Source: Lepidodermella squamata
Lineage: Eukaryota > Gastrotricha
DNA: 64,000 nucleotides
Assembly (NCBI GenBank): GCA_047495785.1
Contig: JBLDXI010000032.1
Span: 4,439,782-4,503,781, forward strand
Direction: 5' to 3'
The notes under the pieces are model-generated. The model did no database searches and was not told where the DNA came from. It saw only the letters and a list, made by a program, of their open reading frames with translations. Within the stretch, counting starts at the first letter, position 1; every line of letters starts with the position of its first letter. The translations under genes were made by a program, and so were the position numbers. This document shows, in pieces, positions 34,967-47,521 of this stretch.

Positions 34967-36383
34967 ATGACACGCTTTCTGGTTGGATTCATTTCAGCAG
35001 TGCTCTTTGCGGGTGCTATCGGTTAGTTGAAATAATATATATCGCCCTTCGAATCGGCAGAGATTAAACTTTTCCGAAAACGATTTATAGATGCTGAAAA
35101 TGTCGTGAAGCAGGCGATGGGTGGTCGCATGCCACAGCAGCAGCAACAACAACAGTTCCAGCCGCAGCAATTCCAACAGGTTCCCGTGCAACAGCAGCAA
35201 TTCCAACAGGCCCCGATGCAGCAGCAGCAACAGCAGCCTGTCTATTACCCGGATTTTGATGGAAGCTCGGTCGATCCTTCGATGATGCAACAGCAACAGC
35301 CCCAACAACAGCAGCAAATGTCGCCAGATCAGCAGCAGCAAATGATGATGATGCAAGACCCATCGATGCAGCAACAGAATGCCGGACCCATGGGTGGTTT
35401 CCCTGCATTCGGCTTCAACGGGGGACAGATTGGAGGTTTGGGCCAGCAGCAGCAGGGCAACGGCCTGTTTGGTAACGGTGGATTTGCGCTTGGCCTCATT
35501 CAGAACATTGCCGGTGGTCTCGGCTTTGGTGGTCAACAACAACAACAACAACAGCCGCAGCAGCAGCAAATGATGGATCCGCAGCAACAAGCATACCTCC
35601 AACAACAAGCCTACCTCCAGCAACAGCAACAACAACAGCAGGCTCAACGCCGCCCCGTCCAACAACAGCAGCCTCAGCAGCAGCAAGTTCAGCAGCTGCC
35701 CCAGGGCGCCGCCAGTATCAACCAACCCGCTCGTGTCGCTATTCAACAAAACCCTCAACAACAAGTGCAGATTATTTCCCCCGATCAACTTCAGCAGCAA
35801 CAGCCGGTGTTTGCCCCCGCGCCAGCTCCAGTTCCAGTCTCCGCTCCAGCGCCAGCTCAGGTAACCTTTCCAATTGGACACTTGTTGGTATCAAATCGTA
35901 ATAAATTTAAAACAGCCTAGCACTGCTGAGCTGATCCTGCAACAACAGCAAGCTCGTCAGCAGCAACAACTGCCCTTCCAACAGCAGCAAATCATGCCGG
36001 TCTACGTTCCCCCGAACCAGGGTGGCCGCATTCCAGCATTCGTCAATCCCAATGCTCAGATTCCGATGGCTCAAGGTCAGCAGCCTGTCATTCAGCAAGC
36101 CTCCATGCCGGTTCAATCTTTCGTCATTCCCACTGTCCAGCAGCCAGTGTCGCTGCAACAGGCGCCTCCTTCCCAGGTTCGACAAATGCAGCAGGCACAG
36201 CAGTTCCAGGAAGTTCCCGTCATGTCGCAGGCTCAGCCGCAACAAGCCGGCCCTACCCGCATGATGTGGGGACCCTCGCAGCCAGTCAACCAGCCATCGC
36301 TGCCTGTTGACGCCAACGGCAATCAGCTTCAGCTTCAGCAGCCGCCAGCTGGAACATTTCCTGGCGTCGTCGGAAAGAATTAA
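34967..36383 (+). CDS. Secreted Gln-rich protein
   Basis: Plus-strand exons 34967-35021, 35091-35860 and 35916-36383 join (phases 1 and 0) to 430 residues. Introns are 69 and 55 nt. Exon 1 is essentially the signal peptide (MTRFLVGFISAVLFAGAI). The mature chain is dominated by glutamine, with runs of 3-9 Gln interleaved with Pro, Met, Ala and Val. There is a Gly/Phe-rich island (GMGGFPAFGFNGGQIGGLG-like, about residues 100-150) and a Pro-Ala alternation near 262-274. The gene's Gln runs use both CAA and CAG. It resembles Gln-rich extracellular matrix or adhesive proteins by composition only. It is on the opposite strand from the Gly/Ala cluster. Confidence 0.82.
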
Positions 36384-38716
36384 GAGGAAAAACATATCAT
36401 TATCGAAAAGAAAGCGCTTTGTTGAAAAATAATAATAGTGTGAAAGAAATAATTTCCTATTAACTTTTATCAATCGCTTCCCGACTGCGTTGACGCAGAG
36501 GAGTACATTTTCTTATCCTTTGAGGATCCGCTCCCAAAGCAGATTTCTCTCTTCTCTCGCTTCTGAGAATTTTACCTTAGAATTCTTCTTTGTTCTTTAT
36601 TCTTTTTTCTTAAAGAATTCTGCGCCGGTTTGGGAGATTTCTGGTGAAGGAATTTGCGAATTTAATGTGAGCAGAAAAAATAATGAGCAGAAATTGGGAG
36701 TAAATAATTTCTGAATTATGTTAACAGAAATAGTAGAAGTGAATAGCAGGAATCAAATTATCGCAGCTTGGACTCATCTGAGTTATTTGGCTCGCATCAG
36801 TGACTCAAAACACCGTAACGCAAATAGTATTGTAGTTACTTTCTTCTATTCGCAACAGAACCAATAGCGAATCATCAAAGTGAATCAATAGCGCGCATCT
36901 GTATTACTATAGTTACCTGAGTGTGAAACTTCCCAAGTGTCCGGTTAACCGCCCGATATTGAGGATATCCGGGCGATAAATTTACACGCAGCAACATTTT
37001 GTTCCATTAATTATGCAAATTTTCTTTAAAAAAATAGGAAGCAAGAAAGTTGTGCGTGAAAAATATTCGCGGAGAGATTCCTGTTTCTTGTTTATTACAA
37101 ACAATTATGAAGTGATTTCAAATTGTTGCTCCGTGTTTTCATATCCTTAAGCTACTTTTATTCATTTTCATTCGCTTTCATTAACCTACTTCATTACTCG
37201 ACACTCGACACTAGGTCAGGCCCAGAGTCAAGTGATATTCATTCCGATTGTCTAAGTATCTGGGTGTGTATATCGTAAGCGACGCGCCAAAACAACCACT
37301 CATTCGATCGTACTTTAAGGAGCCCAGCGAAATGATTAAGTACGTGTTCGGCTTCTTTGAGCACTGATCGTAATTTGAATTTACGTTTACTGGTCGAACG
37401 TATTTTCCATGAAAAATCTATTAATAGTAAAGTGGTTGTTTTCGCGCGTCACTAACGATAAGATACACACCCAAATACTTGGACAATGGGAATAAATATC
37501 ACTTGACTCAGGGCCTGACCTAGTGTCGAGTGTCGACTGTAAATCTCAAATTCTCTCTTGCAAGCAGCATTTCTTGGTCAAGTAATTTGTGACGAAATTC
37601 GAAATTCCCAAGAGTTCTAGAACTAGATGAATTCATCCGAATAACGAAATTAAAGTTAGTCAATTTCTTCTGTGACGCCAATAAAACACTTATTTCTACT
37701 TTATTTCTATAATCTACTTCATATAGGTACGTCAGAATTCAATATAATATGTTGAACTTGACCATTATGCCACGCAGTCTTGGTGTTCTCTTTTCCATAT
37801 ATCTCATTTTTGTTTGAATATTCAGTTCCAAAAAATGATCTAATACAGTGGTGACTTATTAGATTTTGGATGGTTGTCATGCTTTTTCATATATAATAAT
37901 AATAATAATACACAAATAATTATGATTTGGTCGCCGCATCAGTACTGATGTACAGTTATTGGAAGACTCACTTGACGCCGCGCGCATCGATCAGCTATAC
38001 TGACATTTCGAAATCAGCGCAAGTGTTTGCCAAGTCGAGCAGAGCAGATGAGCAGCTGATTCTTTCTTGGTTTTTGATTAGCATTGGCACCGAGGCGTAG
38101 CAGTTGCGCAGGAGCAATCTCAGCTTTCCACACTTTGTAATCACAAGAAATAACGGCAAAAAATGGCGCGAAATGCGAGGCATTCGCAATCCCGCAGGGC
38201 TCATCACTTGCCACTATCCGCAGCTTCTTACATATTATATCAAGAACTGAGTATACTTATAGTATACTATTTTATACTACAGCCTAGTATAAAAACGAGC
38301 ACTAGTGTTTTCTGTTAATTGCTTCTTTATATATTTTTCTTTCTTTTCTTCACTTTCTTCAGTCTTCCATAGCAATCAGAGATCAGGTTAATCTGATCTC
38401 TATGACGTCTTTATAGGATAGTCGCGTTTATGGGCGCACCCTGTATAGATTATAAATCCAGCCTCGAAAACCGCACTTGTGTAAAAAAAAGTTCTAGGTG
38501 TATTATATCTCAGGTGAGTAATCACTGACAACAACTAAATGCTGGTTTTCACAATGATTCTTTTGGTACAATCGGCAATCCCTTTTGTGCTATATTAAAT
38601 AACAGAAGCGAATGCGTCAAAAAGCGTAAAATTGACAAAATCCGCCATTTATTTGCTCTGCGGTTCTTCGATATTAATTCGATATTCTTTCTCAAAAATG
38701 AGAACTTGGTCGTCGA
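36384..38716. other. Intergenic with a MITE-like element
   Basis: No gene supported. It contains the inverted-repeat element at 37198-37536. A possible leader exon of the downstream channel gene may end at the CAG/GTGAGT site at 38513/38514 (inference only). Confidence 0.5.
37198..37536. mobile_element. MITE-like element, copy 2 (about 105-bp inverted ends)
   Basis: The left end TCGACACTCGACACTAGGTC is matched by its complement at the right end (GACCTAGTGTCGAGTGTCGA). Pairing continues through AGTCAAGTGATATTCATTCC and GGGTGTGTATATCGTAAGCG to about 37300. The interior (about 37301-37431) is shared with the element at 24168-24378. No coding capacity and no clear target-site duplication. Confidence 0.75.
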
Positions 38717-41700
38717 ATGAGAAGTAAATCATTGGCCGATGTTTCTTCCGATCGTCCGATCTGTCGAAATCACTATCTGATCTCACACTCATCCCCAGCA
38801 GCAGTCTTCTCGATCGGAATCGAAGAGAAAGACGTCAAAAAATCATCAGATGGACTTCTGTTTGCAAGCATTGACGAGCCAAGAGCGGACGACTGCTTGC
38901 AGACGACTACTTTATTTGCTGAGCATGCGGCACTTACTGCTTGTAGTAGCAACTGTACTGCGGACTCTGTGGCTCGCCTGCGATTCATCGACTGTAGTAG
39001 CCAAGAACAGCCTAGTTCAACTGGCGAAAATGATAAGGCTGCAACACACGCAACACCTGATGAATGTCATCAATTCGCCGATGTTTCTTGCTCAGTGTTC
39101 ACTAGAGATAATCCCCTTCGCAAGGCCGCTGTCAGTCTCATCACATGGAAGTAAGTGTGTTCTGTCATTATAGCTGTCAACGAAATATTGTGATAACATA
39201 TAGTCCTAAGATTCGATAATAATATAACAACATTATAATTATATACAGGTGGTTTGAACGGTTGTCCATCGGAGTCATCGTGTTGAATTGCATCGCTTTG
39301 GGAATGGCGGACCCATGTGATATAAGCTGCTCCAGCCAACTCTGCCATATACTCCAACTCGTTGAACATGGCATCTTTGCATTTTTTGCAACCGAAATGC
39401 TCATGAAAATGGTTGCGATGGGTGTATTTGGCAAGACAGCCTACTTGGGCGATGGCTGGAACTGCTTCGATTGTTTTATCGTCCTGGTTGGAATCATCGA
39501 ATACATATTCATCAACGGCGAAATTAATTTCTCTGCTATCCGAGCTTTCAGGGTGTTCAGACCGCTCCGTGCTATTAACCGGATTCCTGGCCTTAGACTT
39601 TTAGTTACGCTTCTTCTTGACATACTTCCGATGCTCGGAAATGGTAGGAACATGATCGATTACATTGATATGTAAAATATCCTAAACTTGCCTTTATCCC
39701 ACGCAGTCTTGGTGTTCTGCTTTTTCATATTTTTCATTTTTGGAATCGGTGGCGTTCAGCTATGGTCAGGCACACTTCGCCACCGCTGCTTTTTTCCGAG
39801 GAACATTTCCGCTGGCCTCGAACCGCCCGGTTTTATGCCGCCTTACTATCGCACATCGCTGGCTGACTTTGTATGCTCTCCTGATAGCGGAATGTTTACC
39901 TGTGATCAAATCATGATTTTTGAGTGAGCCAACTTGAATCTTGTCACTTATAATAATGATGAAGCTTTTTTTCTCATCGATAAAATTTAGGACTAATCAT
40001 GAATCGATGTGCATGGAGCTATTCGACGGGCATCCTCGAGAATTTTCCGAGTGCCAACGCTGGGTTGGGAATTACACAGATTGTCGCGCCGAAGGCCCGA
40101 ATCCTCTTCAGGGCACCCTGAGCTTCGATAACATCGGATTCGCATGCATCGCAATATTTCAGGTGATATCACTCGAAGGGTGGGCTGAAATTATGTATTT
40201 GATGATGGTAATATATATATCAGAATAGCTTTCATTTGATAATAATGTTGGTTATCAATCAGGATTCTTACTCGTTCTGGGTATGGACTTATTTTGTGGC
40301 ACTGATCATGATCGGCTCTCAATTTGCCGTCAACCTTTGTCTCGTTGTGATTGCAACTCAATTCTCTGAAACAAAAAAGCGGGAGATGTCGAAAATGCGT
40401 CTCGAACGCCGCGCGAAAGCACTATCATTGTCAAGTATGGGCGATAGCAGTGTTATAGAGGAATCATCCACTTACAATCAAGTGCTTAACCTCATCAAAC
40501 ATTTCGCTCGCTTGAGTTATCGCCGCACTTTGACAGCTCTTAAAATCCGGCGATTAAACGCGCGCAACTCAGATTCAGATGGACAAGGCAAGCCATCACC
40601 GCGTAATACTGATCCGACCGTCGACCGCGATCAACAAGGAAATGACCGTTGCTCAATTCGAATGGAAGGTTTTTATTAGAATTTCGAATTTATTGACTTA
40701 ATTTATGTGGATTATGTGAATCGTCTTTAACGTTGTTTTAACGTATGTCATGTTAATTTTGTTTGTTCAGGCAAAAATTTTCAACTGCGAATGATGCTGC
40801 GAAGAGTCATCGAGCACAACATTGGCGTTGGCTTCATCGCTGGGGCGATTCTCGTAAACACTATTGTAATGGGTGCCGAACATCACAATCAGCCCGAGTC
40901 CTTTGCTCGGGCCATAGATATTTTGAACCTATTCTTCACCGTCTTTTTTACGGCAGAACTCATTGTGAAGCTTTACGCTTACGGGTTTTGCGGATTCATT
41001 CACGACGGATTCAACATGCTGGATTTGATCATAGTGATCTTAAAGTAAGCATTGCTGATTGTATCTGTTTTCATCTATCATCATTGATCTGAAATTCCAC
41101 AGCCTCGCAGAATTGCATCAGGGCAGTGATTCTCATCTATCAGTATTGAGGACATTTAGACTGGTGCGTGTGGTTAAGATTATTCGATTTCTACCATCGC
41201 TACAGCGCTCGCTAGTCGTCATGATGCGCACAGTCGATAACATAGCACCATTTTTCGTTATGCTGAGCTTCTTCCTCTACATATTCGCTCTTCTCGGGAT
41301 GTCGCTGTTTGGGTGCAAGTTCTGCCCTCAAGCCTCCTTACTTAACAACAATAACGCTTCTGATGTTGAGCGATTGGGTGAAATGATGCCGCATTCGATA
41401 AAGTGTCACTTGGCAGTTTTGCAGAATGAAAACCAAATCAACGATACAGTGATGCAAAACGCGTTAAAAGGCCACAGTTACAATTCACCTGCCATAATGC
41501 TCCAACAGCCTTGTCCGCGGTCGAATTTTGATTCTTTGCTTACCTCGTTGTTTACCGTTCTGCAAGTGTTCACTCAAGACGCTTGGTCGGCAGTTCTAAA
41601 GGACGGCATGAGAAATACTAACGATTACGCCAGTCTTTACTTTGTGGCACTCGTGACAATAGGAAACTACGTCATTTTCAATCTACTTGTCGCTATTTTG

Positions 41701-44700
41701 GTAGAAGGATTCGCGTCAGAAAACGTATGTGAATAAAACTTATAATATTTCGAGAACATTTTTAAAGCTAGCTGAATCTTTAGGACGCTGGGAGCCTCTC
41801 AGAGTTCACCGTCGATGTTCATTCCTTGTCAGTCTCGCATCGCGGATCGATAAGTGGATTAGAACGACATCAGCCGAGATACAAGAAATCAGGCGCTTTA
41901 TCTGGGAGAAAAAAGTTGAAGAAGCGTCGGAAGTCTCCTCCAATAATAACTATACAGGTGAGTCAGTATTTGTTTGTCATAATATGAGACCCATTTCACT
42001 TTCGAAACAACACTTTTACATACAGAACTTTGATAATCCAAGCGAGGAAGTCACCGTTTTCCATCCTAGAATCAGCGCAACATCATCAGCGACCACGCCT
42101 TCTTCACGTTCCGAGCCCTTTACTATAGCTCAGTTTGCCAGAGAAACACGCTCCAGAATCCTCGCTGCCATATTTCGTGTACAGCAAGTGATTCATGAGC
42201 GCAGAGATTACTCGCTTTTTCTCCTTTCACCTGAGAACAGTTTAAGAGCTTCACTTGTAGCGATGATCCAACATCCAGCATTTGACAACACAGTGCTTGT
42301 GTTCATTCTAATTAACTGCTGCCTCATCACTATCGAGCGTCCTTCTATTTCACCTGATAGTCTTGAAAGGCGAAATTTGGATGTTGCCAACTACGTTCTC
42401 AACTTCGTATTTGCAATGGAAGCAGCTGTTAAAATAATAGCTAGCGGTTTTGTCCTCTCGAAAGACTCGTATCTTCGATGTGGTTGGAACATTTTGGACT
42501 TCACGTTGATCAACTGCTCTACCATCCATACTGTTCTGACTCTGACCTCCTCTTTGGGCTCAGCTGAAACAAAAATATTAGAGATCTTCAGAGTGCTTAG
42601 AATTCTCCGCGCACTTCGTCCTCTTCGAGTTGTGAACAGAGCTCCCGGTTTGAAAATTGCTCTGGAGACTTTGATGGTTTCGATAAAACCAATAGGCAAC
42701 ATAATAATAATAACGATCGCATTCTTCTTCGTATTTGCGGTTCTTGGCTTGCAATTGTTCCGCGGCTGTTTCCACCAATGTCAGATACCTGAACTAGCAC
42801 CACACAACTCTTCGACTCCGCACATAACTAGTACTCGCAGTCATGGTGGCACGGTCGTCCCAAATAACGAAATCAATCAAGTAACACTACCAAATACAGC
42901 AACTGTGATGCCAGACGACAATGTTGGCGGACATACTGCTGATAAGAATTCGCTTGAACACAACTTCGACTTGCTGCAATCCGTGCGCAATAGAAGTGAT
43001 TGTGATAGTCTTGGATTCAATTGGGTTAATGAAGGATTCAATTTTGACGACCTGGCTAATTCACTGATGACCCTATTTGTTTTCGCAACTTTTGATGGCT
43101 GGGTTGAGATTACGTGGAATGGTGTTGACTGTGTTGGCGTCGACCAGCAGCCTATCGAAAACTACAATGGCTGGCGCGTGATATACTTCATCTCTTTTCT
43201 TCTTATCGTCTGCTTCTTTGTATGATTGCACAAGTACCGAAAATGCCATATTGGTAATGCTCTGTATTTCCAGATGCTCAACATGTTCGTTGGAGTTGTG
43301 GTTAACAATTTTCAAAAAGTTCAAAAGCGAGTTCATGCCGAGATGGAAGCAAAGCGAGAGGCGATACGTAAAGAGAAACTTTTGGCCCGGTTAACTCAGA
43401 AGAACCAGCGAACAAGAAGAGGTGAGTAGTTTTTCTTCTTCCTCCCTCTTATCTGTCTTTTGGACGCGCATGATTGATGTGACTAGCACTATGCAGCGAA
43501 GAATACTATTGAAATCGGTTAGTGTTGTTCCCCAATACACGGAACACGAAATTCCTTAAACGCTGCAACTCATGTACAAGTCATGCGAGTATTTTTTGAA
43601 ATTCTTTTGACAATTGAATATTTTTGTCAGAAATGTTCATTTCGATATTTCGGCGCAACCCTCGCAACCCATCTACTGCTACCAGCAACACGATGCCACT
43701 GACCACAGCAGATCAGAGCATTACCTATGCCGTTGTCCACGGCCAAGACGCCGATACGACTTGTCACGGGGACAGCTCATATTACCTGAGGTACCCACGG
43801 TGGCGAAGACTTCTGCATACGGTTGTCGTGTCTCGTTCGTTCGAGTTTGTAATAACATCGATAACTATAGCAACTATGGTGACTATGGCCATGGAGTTTC
43901 ACGCAATGCCGCATGAGATGCAGACAGCCATGCGAATTATTGCCTATATTTTCACGGGTTTTATCGTTACTGAATGCATTGTCAAGATTGTCGCACTCGG
44001 CCTAAAACACTATTTTGCGGACAGATGGAATAAGCTCGATTTCATGATTGTTGTTCTTTCGCTAGCCGGAATTGTCGTGGAGGAAATGTTGGACTTCAAT
44101 CCAACAATGATTCAACTGATACGAATTCTCCGCATTATTCGAGTATTGAAGCTGCTTAAATCAGCAGATGGCATTCGTCGACTGCTGAACACTGTATCCG
44201 AAGCACTGCCACAAGTAAAGCGAATTTCATATCCTCACTAAATTTCTTGAATTTTGTCATTTTCATTAGGTCGGAAACCTGGCTCTTTTGTTTTTGCTTC
44301 TTTTCTTCATCTACTCAGCTGTAGGCGTTGAGCTATTCGGCAAATACGACTGCAATTACATAATGTGCGAGGGATTGTCGCGTCATGCTAATTTTCAGCA
44401 TTTCGGGATGTCTCTACTGACGCTCTTTCGCATTTTCACCGGTGACAATTGGAATGGCATACTTAAAGACATGCTTAATTTCTCGAGCGATGAGCAATGC
44501 ATAGACATGATGAGGCCGCACATGGGCAGCAAACCAAATCAGGAGCAGAACGGTGTCAAGATCGAATGCGCCATTATTCACGTTCTCTCGCCGTTCTACT
44601 TTGTGTCCTTTGTTCTCATCTCCCAGTTTATTCTCATCAATGTCGTCATTGCTGTTCTGATGGGCTCCCTAGAAGGATCTCATTACTTCGAACGGGTTAA

Positions 44701-45807
44701 TGCAAAGAAAATTGGCGACGAAATTACAGAAAAAGTCGCTGTTCTAGAGGGAGTGCTAGCATCGGTTTGCCCGGAACTGGTATGTATATTTTAACCATTT
44801 CTTTCTTCTTTCCACTCTTTCATTTTGTCTCTGGTTTCGTGCATAGCCGTATAGTCGTGTAAGATAGCCCCGAATTTGCTTTTTCTAGCCAGCCATAGTG
44901 TCTATTGCCATTTGTACTCAGGTAACTACAATTTTGAACAGGAGGTACTATTTTGGACATTCCACGCATATTCTAAACGACGATATTATCTTTTTGCTTG
45001 TTAATCAAAATGGATATAGGATTATTGGAGAATTATCGTGAACAGTTGCGTGCGTCAAGTTTGATGAACAGGATATACATTGGCATTTCTTGAACTTGGA
45101 TTTATAAAGCTTTTTGTTTTCAGGTTGAGCGTTTGCAGAGCCAACTGCGAACCACACGAGACGAAGTTATCAGCCTAGTTTCAACCGAGTACGCCCTGCG
45201 GACCCCAATGTTGGGCGAAGTCCCGCGACATAACACGCTTCTAGCATCCATGGAAGAAATTCCTCAGCTCGAATCTAGTCACCAATCATTAGCTTCTAAT
45301 AGGAGCGGGCGACACTCACAGGCTTCTATTCATAATAGTACCACTGTCGGCGGTACCAACTCGCATGTTTCAAGTCAAATTGCTATCGATCAGAGCATAC
45401 TCGAAGAAGTGTTCGAAGATCTTTATCACGAGCTTACTTTTCCGGATCGAAGAATTCGAATCTCTGACCAAACAAGCGTTACTAGCCGATTTGTTCAAAT
45501 GAGAAGGCAGTCGTCGGTTGCATCAACCACCCTTGATAACAGCCGAGCGAACCGTCATCGAGAGCTGTCATTCAGCAGGTCTTGTTCTTCCGAAGCTCCG
45601 ACCGAACCTACTACAGCAAGACATCGAAGAAAACAAATGATTAGGAAGAAGCACGCTATTTTGGAGCCGAAGTTGTCTCTAAATCCCTCGCCTTCTAATC
45701 GTCAGCGAGAGTCACTTAGAAGGACACAAAGCGAGCCCGCTTCAGATCATTACAGCTCTTATTCAAGAGTTCTGCCAAAGCGCAAAAGCTGGGCAGAACA
45801 TTCATAA
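38717..45807 (+). CDS. Cav3: T-type (Cav3) voltage-gated calcium channel alpha-1 subunit
   Basis: Thirteen plus-strand exons join in frame to 1952 residues: 38717-39150, 39249-39643, 39707-39923, 39991-40207, 40263-40668, 40771-41044, 41103-41724, 41784-41957, 42026-43219, 43274-43421, 43631-44214, 44270-44779, 45124-45807. Four six-helix repeats are complete, each with an Arg-rich S4 (for example [17 protein letters not shown] in repeat I). After IS6 comes the Cav3 gating-brake segment (FSETKKRE, then [18 protein letters not shown]), which separates it from Cav1/Cav2 and NALCN. Filter residues are E411 (LEGW), D807 (TQDAW), D1270 (FDGW) and D1614 (TGDNW). Cav3 normally has E in repeat II. 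The I-II linker is short (about 140 residues). S5-pore loops of repeats II and III are long. It carries low-voltage-activated calcium current in the plasma membrane. The single-base-consistent phases across 13 exons indicate an intact gene. A 9-codon upstream frame starts at 38698. Confidence 0.93.
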
Positions 45808-46845
45808 TAAATATAATTTTTCATGATGATACGAAATAAAACTGTGCGCACCAATAACTTTATTTTTAGACAGGATTCCCCGTAAGATGAGATGATGATA
45901 ACTTTTTCATTTTCTAGTCCGGAATCGCATTTTTCTGCGGCTTTGACTTTGCCAAAAAAATTTGAAGATAACTTTTTCCATTTAAAGCCGGAAAACTCAT
46001 TCTTTGACTTGCTGTGGTGTATGTGTGTATCTCTGATTTCACTCAATTTTTCAACGAATTCCTCATTGTCAGCCGGTTACGTTCATAAAATCAGGGCACC
46101 CGTGATAGGCACACACCAGTCACGAGAATAGAGGTTCCGCAAGGCTATGCGAGCGGAGCGAGCATGCCCAACTTGACCTCTATAGTTCGTCTGGAAATTA
46201 GCTGATTTTCGAAGAATGATATTAGGCCACGTTGGCCATGCTCACTCCGTTCGCATTGGCATGGTGGTTAAGGATTGTCATCGTGTATGTGTGTGTTTGC
46301 TTATCCGAAATCATACATCCATGCCGTCCCTGAGATGCGGAGTCAGGTGTTCTTGCTCCATATTAAGCAAACAATGGCATGAAATGTTAGCGGAAAATGT
46401 AGTTGAAATCGAAGACACCATTATTGCAGCAATAAAGTAATAGAGTAATAAGCAATAAAAGTTCAATTACTATTCACATGGATTTCAGCAAATTTTTAAA
46501 AAAAGTTAGAAAATTAGAGCATAGTTGAATCTGAACTAAGTGCCTGCCAAACTTGCTCGTTGATGCTTATGTTACAAAAAATCAGTTATCAGTGTGTTTT
46601 TTTGTTACTTGAACGCGTGCCAGAAATCGAATATCCACTGCGCAGTGGTGATTCATATTCTAAAATTAGACTGACCGAGGCGATAAAATATGATAGAATT
46701 AGACATAAATAAATTGTAAACATTTCAACATAAGTCTACTGCCTAGGAACAGTTTCATAACTTTGAAAAAATTACTTAGGTAATATTCCTCAAACGTTGA
46801 AGCAAAAGTTATGAAGGGTTTTACACTAGTGTCCTCAAACTTACT
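45808..46845. other. Intergenic, last unique sequence before telomeric repeats
   Basis: An AATAAA lies just after the channel stop (about 45835). An imperfect inverted pair occurs near 46143-46168 (GGCTATGCGAGCGGAGCGAG) and 46230-46260. No coding gene supported. Confidence 0.5.
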
Positions 46846-46846
46846 A

Positions 46847-46930
46847 TAGGGTTAGGGTTAGGGTTAGGGTTAGGGTTAGGGTTAGGGTTAGGGTTAGGGT
46901 TAGGGTTAGGGTTAGGGTTAGGGTTAGGGT
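46847..46930 (+). repeat. TTAGGG telomeric array 1
   Basis: About 14 uninterrupted TTAGGG hexamers on the plus strand, the orientation expected if the chromosome end lies to the right. It is internal in this window. Confidence 0.95.
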
Positions 46931-47521
46931 TTTTAACTAATTTAATACAGACGAGCTGTAACCGGGGTTTCTCCTAAGAGAAACCAGCCGGGCCCTACCA
47001 TTACTCCTTTCAGGGCTGTTTCAGAGGTCTTGGCCGCAGAGATAATATTTGATAGAATCCTTGATTGGATTCTATGTTAAGTAAATGCAAGGCAATGCCT
47101 TGATTTGTAAATGAATGCAAGGCATTGCCTTGATTTATGAGTGATTTATAGGCCTCGGCCCATCACTTAGGAGCCTATGAAGGCTGAGATCACCATTAAG
47201 AGTGATCTGGTTTAACAAAAGTCCATAAAGGCTTTTTGTGATATCTCTCAGTGGTGTGGAAAACCAGGAGGTAGCCAGTTATCAGACGCGTTTCGCTACT
47301 TGGCTAAGGTAGCTCTTCAGTGATTTTTACCTCACAAAATGAGAGAATGATTTCAGTCCTATATTATAACCTCTTTAAATAGGGTCGTCGTTTGCCTTGT
47401 TGTTTATGTTTTATCGTACCAGATGTGGTGTCACGTGCATTTTCAATTGTGTATGTCCACGTGTTGTTCACGCTGAGCGAAGTTCAAAGTTATTTTTGTC
47501 ACTTCTTTGTTGTCCTGATTT
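46931..47521. other. Hairpin-rich subtelomeric spacer
   Basis: No gene. Perfect short inverted repeats lie at 46966-46985 (GGTTTCTC/GAGAAACC), 47052-47075 (ATAGAATCC/GGATTCTAT), 47088-47102 and 47118-47132 (CAAGGCAATGCCTTG and CAAGGCATTGCCTTG) and 47187-47208 (AGATCAC/GTGATCT). Confidence 0.7.

Noticed and set aside
41725-42025. Continuous open frame reading through the two introns between Cav3 exons 7 and 9
   Set aside because: Using GTATGT/CTTTAG and GTGAGT/ACATACAG sites gives phase-0 exons without stops that fit the downstream frame. The read-through frame does not connect properly to exon 7.
38717-45807. NALCN or Cav1/Cav2 identity for the channel
   Set aside because: The gating-brake sequence after IS6, the GVDQQP pore-III context and Asp filters in repeats III and IV fit Cav3. 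NALCN and high-voltage channels have other filters.
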